DNA from: Chytriomyces cf. hyalinus JEL632
Taxonomy: Eukaryota; Chytridiomycota; Chytridiomycetes; Chytridiales; Chytriomycetaceae
NCBI GenBank assembly: GCA_025435555.1
Contig: JAIWWG010000159.1
Span: 1 to 47,677 of the forward strand
Length of the DNA stretch: 47,677 nt
Reading direction: 5' to 3'
Positions 42,783 to 47,677 of the stretch are shown one piece after another. The first letter of the stretch is position 1. The number at the start of each line of letters is the position of its first letter. The position numbers were made by a program, and so were the translations under genes. Below the pieces are notes generated by a model. That model searched no databases and was not told where the DNA came from. It worked only from the letters and a program-made list of their open reading frames with translations.

Positions 42783-43130
42783 ATGTTGTTCATCTCAATT
42801 CTGCTTTCGGGGATTTTTGTGGGATATTTATTTATCAGTTGCGCGTCATACACATCAAATCAAGATGATTCTCCCTTTTTCAGCCAGTATGACCAGTCGA
42901 GCCGATCAGTCCCCTCCCAACACGCCTCCCAACAGGTGAGGCAAGCCCACTCACAGCAATCCGTCAGCATGCAGGTTTGCATCAACAACCTTATCATCAC
43001 TCTGCAAATGCTGAACAGCCCAATCAGCTTTCCCTTCCTTCATTCAGCCTTGTCGCAACCTGACAGTCAAGTCCAGCCACGCAGTTCCTCTGATGAGTAT
43101 GGATTCTCCGCGTATAATGTTACAATGTAA
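42783..43130 (+). CDS. Small ORF inside the transposon-like unit
   Basis: 115 codons from ATG 42783. The first ~25 residues are hydrophobic (LFISILLSGIFVGYLFISC) and could be a signal peptide or anchor; the rest is Ser/Gln rich. No family recognised and no transposase motif. It lies in the interior of the 41690-43928 unit and may be chance. Confidence 0.25.
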   Translation: MLFISILLSGIFVGYLFISCASYTSNQDDSPFFSQYDQSSRSVPSQHASQQVRQAHSQQSVSMQVCINNLIITLQMLNSPISFPFLHSALSQPDSQVQPRSSSDEYGFSAYNVTM

Positions 43131-43552
43131 GGCGTCTCTGTTTTATTAACATCATTTATGAACTGATCTAACATCCGACCCTCTGACTGTCGCAGGCAAC
43201 TGCCAATATAAATTGATTGAACAGCATGTGCCCAGAGATTCTCTCTGCGCTGGAAAAAAGAAGTGAGAAGTCGCCAATTTATTTTATTGCGTTCGAGCCG
43301 ACAATTTAACGCTTCTGGCTGCATCAAACAGCTATCACGCCAAGAACTCCACGCGCGCGAGCATCTCTTCTTAGCGCGGATTCAATGCGCACTGCCGCGC
43401 TGCTCTGCGAACGTCGAGCATCTTTAATTCTTCAATGATTCCTTAATTCACCATTCCTTCCTTTCTGTTCCTCCGCTATTTATCATCAATAAAAAAAGGA
43501 TTTTATTTAATAATTATTAAATTCTGCATTAATTGGCAAGAATACGCGTGAA

Positions 43553-43911
43553 GTCTTGTGGATCAATTTTGTGGTGCTCTTGTGGATCAATTCTGGCAGC
43601 ATTCTTGTAGATCAATTTCTGTGGGATTCTTGTGCAAGATGCTTGTTGAGCATTCTTGCGCAAGCATCGGCAACTGTATTCCTGCACAAGCATGAAATCC
43701 GGATTCTTGTGCAAGAATGTCGGGAAATCCCGATTCTTGTGCAAGAATACCAGTATTCATCCACAAGAATATCGCGCATTCTTGTGGATGAATATCCATA
43801 TTCTTGCACAAGAATTTTCTGCATTCTTGGGCAAGAGGCTTGTTGAGCGCTCTTGTGCAAGAATCCTCGAAATTCATCCACAAGAATTTTTGAGGATTCT
43901 TGTGCAAGAAT
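43553..43911. repeat. Right subterminal array, fifteen 16-bp units
   Basis: Units begin at about 43553, 43577, 43601, 43626, 43652, 43678, 43703, 43733, 43755, 43778, 43800, 43823, 43849, 43872 and 43896; spacing is 22-30 bp, mostly 22-26. Exact ATTCTTGTGCAAGAAT occurs at 43703, 43733 and 43896, and ATTCTTGCACAAGAAT at 43800. ATTCATCCACAAGAAT (43755, 43872) and its exact reverse complement (43778) also occur. The three innermost units carry CTTGTGGATCAAT or close variants, the reverse complement of the inner units of the left array. The near-24-bp period keeps all frames open, producing spurious ORFs. Confidence 0.93.
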
Positions 43912-43928
43912 ATTTATTGCCTGTAGTG

Positions 43929-44828
43929 TAAATATTTGAATATATAAATAAAGAAGCTGTCTGTTAGTGATGAATCACTCCAACGCGTCAATCAAAAATT
44001 GCATCAAATACATTCATGCATGCATGCATCAGCTGAAGTAAGAATGGGAAGAACTGACGTACTCATCTGACATACACACACAGATCTCCAGACATGATCA
44101 TGATGGTGGGTGGACTCCCTTGTTTGTTGAGTTGAATCTTTTTGATTCTTAATGGCGACAATGTTTATTAACACTGACTGCTGTAATAAGGATCCTCATG
44201 TAAACTAGTCGTAAACCTAGAGCGTCTATAATTGGCTTCATGGAGGCATATCGGACATAGAGCTTAGGCCATATCTCACATTAGCAGGTGTCACATTCTA
44301 CTGAAGGAGGCAAGGCTCCACACAGACATCAAGCATTCAGCGGTACCATGGATAAGGTGGAGATCTTCATAGTTAGCCTGTGTGTATGTAGCTAGTACTA
44401 ATATAAAATCTACTTTTCGCGTGTGATTTGCTGGTCGGTCGGTCGGTCGGTCGGTCGGTCGGTCTTCGTGGAAGACTGGAGATGCCAGCGGTTACATTGC
44501 GTGTTACATGGTGTACCTCCTTCGTTGATGCGCACGTACGTTTTTTGATTGGAAAGGTTACGATCAACTGCAACACATTTTTTGTGACTTGTCTTGCTTG
44601 GTGTCGATTCTTGTTTCCAACCGTTGGTGCACCTACCTGCGCATGAATTACATGCCAAATTAAAGACTGCGGTCAGCGCACGCATCGATTCTGATGAGTT
44701 TTATCGATTACTTGAAGCATTTTCCTGCCAGTGCGAAGTTCGCGACCTCGACAAAATGAAAGCGTTTTTCGCACTACTCATGTTGGAACTTTTCAAGTTT
44801 TTGTTGGAGAGAATAGACAGGCAGCAGA
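43929..44828. other. Gene-free stretch with GGTC microsatellite
   Basis: About 900 bp. It contains eight perfect GGTC units (44433-44464) and a CATGCATGCATGCAT run near 44016-44030. No gene, tRNA or recognisable element end was found; the small ORF at 44428-44646 is created by the microsatellite. Confidence 0.5.
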
Positions 44829-45398
44829 TCATTGCTCCATAAAGCGGGGCGTGCGACGACCGAGGAAAACACGTATGCGACGCGCCAAAAGTGCTGGTTT
44901 CCTCACGCGTTTCTTGCCAAACATCAAAATCATGAGAGCGCTCCTGAAGACCATTGCCGACATAATCATTGAAAATCCAAGAAGAAACATCGATATCCGC
45001 AACTTGCAAAACAATTTGTTGAATTCTCCAAGATAGAATAGCAACGATGCGTATGATACAACAGCCCCCATCAAGGAAATCGTTGCTTCCGGCAAAGAGA
45101 GAGCTTTGACGGCCGGATGGTCTTTCGATCTCCACAATATAAAGCTTAGGAAGAGTGCAAAGATGATTCCCAATATGATAAGGACTGTGATTACAGTCCC
45201 GACTCCCTTTGCGGCTGAAAGGAAGGCAATGATCCGCTTTTCTGCCCCATCGCCTGGAAACTCTACGACCCCTGTCAGAATATGTACAAGAGGTGCGTCC
45301 AACAATACCTCTCCAAAATCCGGACGTCGTATTCCGGCCTGCAGAGAACGCAGTCATGTAAACATCTGTGTGTCCAAATGGTACGCATTCATACTCAT
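44829..45398 (-). pseudogene. Class C GPCR (GABA-B/7tm_3-like) 3' fragment
   Basis: The minus-strand frame ending at 44829 keeps helices of the class C seven-helix domain: VITVLIILGIIFALFLSFIL, then ATISLMGAVVSYASLLFYLG, FCKLRISMFLLGFSMIMSAM and FRSALMILMF. Upstream lies the end of a ligand-binding part (LTGVVEFPGDGAEKR) and, one frame away, YECVPFGHTDVYMTAF, so there is a frame break near 45345. The gene is cut at 45398, exactly where a copia LTR begins. Too few helices remain to make a receptor. Confidence 0.65.
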
Positions 45399-45588
45399 TG
45401 TTGAGTTTTGTGAAAGAGTAATCTTTATTTGTCCGAACATACCGTGTTAAATACTTAAAATAAAGTCCGATAGAAATGTAATAAGAGAAAACCGGTGGCT
45501 AATGAACGACAATAAAACAATCTCATGAACCACCCAAGTGCCGCCCAACAATCTCATGAGCGAGGCACTGACGCTGGGGATTCCAACA
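45399..45588 (-). mobile_element. Ty1/copia 3' LTR (190 bp)
   Basis: On the minus strand it follows the pol stop codon and a purine tract (GGGGGAG), starts TGTTGGAATCC and ends ACTCAACA, so the ends are TGTTG...CAACA. A polyadenylation signal (AATAAAG) lies near its 3' end. The partner 5' LTR is not present. Confidence 0.65.
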
Positions 45589-46188
45589 CTCCCCCTACCC
45601 AGCGACGCTAGTCTCCAACCCCATCGCGGCTCGGAACCTCTCGAACTCGCTTGGTCCTTTTGACTTGGTAAGTCCATCCGCCTTCTGATCTTTGGTAGGT
45701 ATGAACACTAACTCAATGTTATGTTCCTTGATAGCTTCTCTTACGAATGTGGTCTTCCCGAGCATGTGTCTTGTACGGTCGTTGATGATGGCGTTTCTGC
45801 TCGAAGCTATGGCCGCCTGGTTATCCTCATAGATGGTGGTTTTGATACCCGAGACACCCAAATCGGTAAGTAACTCTCTTAGCCACATCACCTCCTTGAT
45901 GACATCTACTAACGCATTTACTTCTGCTTCCATCGATGATAGTGCTACCAACTTCTGTTTCCGGGATCTCCAGCTGACTAGGTTCCCTCCGACGAACACT
46001 GCATGTCCACTCACTCCATATGCTCCCTCGCTGAGATGACTGGCATCGACCCACGCCTCGATTGAGTTCTCCTTTCCGGTCCTGTACGTTAGTTCCAGTC
46101 CTTTTGTGTTCACCAAGTACCCGGTCAATCGTTTCAACGCTATCCAATGTGGTTCTGTTGCTCTTGATGCGAATCGCCCCAGGTAAGC
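45589..46188 (-). pseudogene. Ty1/copia RNase H, 5'-truncated
   Basis: The open frame covers the copia RNase H: ALKRLTGYLVNTKGLEL, YGVSGHAVFVGGNLVSWRSR, KLVALSSMEAEVNAL, IYEDNQAAIASSRN, HMLGKTTFVREAI, then KDQKADGLTKS. Catalytic acidic residues (WVDASH, SSMEAE, YEDNQAA) are present. Nothing upstream: reverse transcriptase, integrase and gag are missing, replaced at 46189 by an LTR-like unit. A stop at 45595 is followed by the purine tract and LTR. Confidence 0.85.
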
Positions 46189-46519
46189 TGTGAGGATTTG
46201 GGTTTTGGGCTTTGATAGGATTTATTATCTTAAGGTGAATCACAACACAACAAAACAGCTCTCCTTATATACATTTTTGGCTCCTGCAAAATCTCATTGG
46301 GCTTTCTTCAGTTTCACTTTTGAGCCACCCTTTTTTCCATTTCATTTGTCATTTCAGTTCTACAAATGAGATTTGATGTGAAATCATCCATTTTTCATTT
46401 TGCAGTTTGAAATTGCTGAAAAAGTGAGTCAGTGCTGACAATTCAGTTTTTTCAGGCTGATTAGTCATTCATTGCTGGCTGACAGTTAAGGCTTGTCAAT
46501 CATAATTAATATCCCCACA
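46189..46519 (-). mobile_element. Solo-LTR-like unit (331 bp)
   Basis: On the minus strand it begins TGTGGGGATATT and ends AAATCCTCACA: TG...CA ends with a 9-bp imperfect inverted repeat. Inside are a TATA box (GTATATAAGGAGAGC, about 46261-46275) and AATAAATCC further on, in LTR order. CTTACC occurs just outside on both sides (1-3 bp off the ends), a possible target duplication, but the pol sequence does not resume beyond it. Confidence 0.45.
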
Positions 46520-46661
46520 CTGGGTAAGGTTATTGATTAATTGCTTGACTGGCTTGACATATTAGTCATACAAAAGTAGTAATAGAATACTTTTCCAAGT
46601 TGATTTCTATTTCTTCTTCTTCTGCTTATTTCTCTATAAAGATCAGAAGATAGCTGCATGA

Positions 46662-46733
46662 AACTGGCAGCAGTGTGGGTTGAACCAGGGACCTGTTGGT
46701 CTGTAGTCGCGAACCTTAACAACTAGGCCAGCA
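46662..46733 (-). mobile_element. tRNA-derived SINE-like module
   Basis: The minus strand carries a Pol III A box (TGGCCTAGTTGTTAAGG, 46714-46730) and a B box (GGTTCAACCCA, 46676-46686) at tRNA spacing, but no proper acceptor or T stem. It is followed by unrelated sequence ending in an AGAAGAAGAAG stretch near 46613-46627. This is the usual head of a tRNA-derived SINE or a decayed tRNA. The remaining DNA between 46520 and 46977 shows nothing else. Confidence 0.5.
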
Positions 46734-46977
46734 TCATATATATTCCAGACAATTACTTTCAACCATCTTTATGCTTGATCAGAGCAAGAATAGTTGAAGT
46801 CATGTAGTGAAATAAGCTATCATCATCTACAAGTCCGCACCCTTCATAGAACACGTGTATTCGTGTATTCATTCTTTGTTATAGTATCTACTAGACGTTT
46901 ACCCTACTCAATGTCATAATTCATGCCCATATGTATTGAGGTTGGTGGAATGGTGAGGTGCATGACTCTTCTTTATC

Positions 46978-47445
46978 TGCAGTAGAGAATAAGAGATGAA
47001 TCAGGGAGACTTAACCTTTATTGATGTTGGAACCACACTCTTTTGGGTTCACAATGATTATGACCAGAGAGAATCTGATCAGGTAACTTAAACAGTGATG
47101 TCAGTATCACTGCTCACTTGCACTATAAGTTCACCAATAGTTTAATACCTTAAACAGTGATGTCAGTATCACTGCTCACTTGCACTATAAGTTCACAAAC
47201 AGAAAAGAGAAAGAAATGGTCCAACTAAATAGGAAAAGGTAGAAGAATGAAAACCAATCAGAATCATCCTGGAAGCATGACAATGGAAGCAGTTTTCCAT
47301 TGTCATGGAAAATCCGAAATTTCTCTCCAGAACTAAAAACAATTTTCCCACTCCTCCAATCACAAGCTGCACACCAATCACTAGTTGCAAGCTTGCCTCC
47401 TTCATCTCCACTCCTCATGACACCTCCAACACTGGTGTCTCAACA
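46978..47445 (-). mobile_element. Second Ty1/copia 3' LTR (about 468 bp, right edge firm, left edge tentative)
   Basis: On the minus strand the LTR starts TGTTGAGACACC directly after the polypurine tract GAAGGGGAG, and the pol stop codon lies inside its first bases. A plausible end is ...CTACTGCA at 46978, after an AATAAA signal about 50 bp earlier. It holds the tandem repeat at 47087-47196. Confidence 0.55.
47087..47196. repeat. 48-bp direct repeat inside the LTR
   Basis: Two identical copies (47087-47134 and 47149-47196), period 62 bp, of a unit containing AAACAGTGATGTCAGTATCA. The unit itself has inverted symmetry (AGTGAT...ATCACT). Its position in U3 suggests a duplicated enhancer. Confidence 0.9.
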
Positions 47446-47677
47446 CTCCCCTTCAAGCAAGCAACTGTTAAACTCCAGTCCTGCTTGTTCCATGTGTGCT
47501 CTATGCAAGTTCTTTCCAAGTGACTTGGTCATTCCATCAGAGAGCATATTGGTTGTATCCACTTTGCTGACAATCAACTTTCCCTGTTGTATCTTTTCTC
47601 TCAGATACTGGATCCTGACCAATTCATGTTTCATGCGATCAACTATTCCTTCAGATTGACATAGTAGGACTGCTCTG
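47440..47677 (-). CDS. Ty1/copia pol 3' end (partial, runs off the window)
   Basis: The open frame enters from the right edge with the end of the copia RNase H (GIVDRMKHELVRIQYLREKI, then TTNMLSDGMTKSLGKNL) and stops at 47440-47442 in the LTR start. The visible ~78 codons carry no break, so this element may be more complete than its neighbour; the upstream part is outside the window. Confidence 0.82.
   Translation of the reverse strand, partial: RAVLLCQSEGIVDRMKHELVRIQYLREKIQQGKLIVSKVDTTNMLSDGMTKSLGKNLHRAHMEQAGLEFNSCLLEGEC

Larger units (their letters stand above)
41690..43928. mobile_element. Non-autonomous DNA transposon candidate with CACTAC ends and inverted subterminal arrays
   Basis: The left end reads TA-CACTACGGGGTGCAA and the right end, read inward on the other strand, TA-CACTACAGGCAA; both then enter ATTCTTG repeat units. 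TA dinucleotides at 41688-41689 and 43929-43930 could be the target duplication. Subterminal arrays (41716-41942 and 43553-43911) are in inverted relation, with the same unit types outermost and innermost. The 1.6-kb interior has no transposase, only weak ORFs. Known comparisons: CACTA elements carry subterminal binding-site arrays, foldback elements have TIRs made of short subrepeats, and Tc1/mariner or Mirage types duplicate TA. Which superfamily this belongs to cannot be settled here. Confidence 0.65.

Noticed and set aside
43556-43907. ORFs on both strands across the ATTCTTG array
   Set aside because: They arise because a near-24-bp repeat without stops stays open in several frames; the peptide is pure repeat.
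43553-43911. CRISPR-like array
   Set aside because: Units are degenerate, the spacers are only 6-14 bp and partly similar, there is no cas gene, and the host is eukaryotic.
43553-43911. Heat-shock-element cluster
   Set aside because: HSEs need alternating GAA/TTC blocks every 5 bp; here TTC and GAA are 8 bp apart within a unit.
46662-46733. Functional tRNA gene
   Set aside because: A and B boxes are present, but the acceptor and T stems do not pair.

Overview
The window looks like nuclear DNA of an early-diverging fungus, most likely a chytrid. Nearly every protein-coding gene is split by short GT-AG introns (46-86 nt, with a few longer). Eukaryotic tRNA genes, mitochondrial complex I subunits, a TREX-2 (SAC3/GANP) subunit, cyclins, F-box proteins, GT31 glycosyltransferases and a class C GPCR relic occur side by side. 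Gene order shows no operons. The chytrid assignment is inference from gene content; no marker gene proves it.

Layout. 1-8.3 kb is a compact housekeeping block: tRNA-Asp, phosphoserine phosphatase, a GNAT acetyltransferase, an EVE/THYN1-like protein, a WW-domain protein, a cyclin and a D-2-hydroxyglutarate/D-lactate dehydrogenase. 8.5-13 kb holds a Sel1-repeat/F-box/LRR protein with two frame breaks, an AAA-ATPase-like relic and an F-box protein. 13.7-16.2 kb has tRNA-Ser and a tandem pair of seven-helix membrane proteins, one intact and one dead. An NDUFA4/MLRQ-like subunit gene follows. 17.4-25.5 kb is an F-box/LRR family in birth-and-death evolution: one intact gene, one copy with a TAG stop, an F-box stub and three 5'-truncated LRR pieces, including an 816-bp direct duplication. 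25.5-27.7 kb is a convergent pair made of an unknown coiled-coil ORF and an IS630/Tc1-type DDE transposase.

27.8-41.1 kb returns to host genes: NDUFA2, a ten-exon SAC3/GANP gene, tRNA-Gly, two zinc-free MDR reductase paralogues (one broken by a 13-bp deletion), and two GT31 glycosyltransferases with C-terminal PAN/Apple-like regions flanking an unknown gene. From 41.6 kb to the end the DNA is gene-poor and transposon-rich.

The most striking structure is at 41690-43928. A 2.24-kb unit begins CACTAC, ends GTAGTG and is flanked by TA on both sides. Just inside each end it carries an array of 16-bp near-palindromes (ATTCTTGTGCAAGAAT and variants) spaced about 24 bp apart. The two arrays mirror each other in orientation and in unit type. 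It reads as a non-autonomous DNA transposon with foldback-like or CACTA-like subterminal arrays.

The right end holds a class C GPCR gene cut off by a Ty1/copia LTR, a truncated copia RNase H, a solo-LTR-like unit, a tRNA-derived SINE-like module, and the 3' end plus LTR of a second copia element running off the window. All splice models were made by eye from GT-AG signals, frame continuity and family similarity; none was tested against transcripts.
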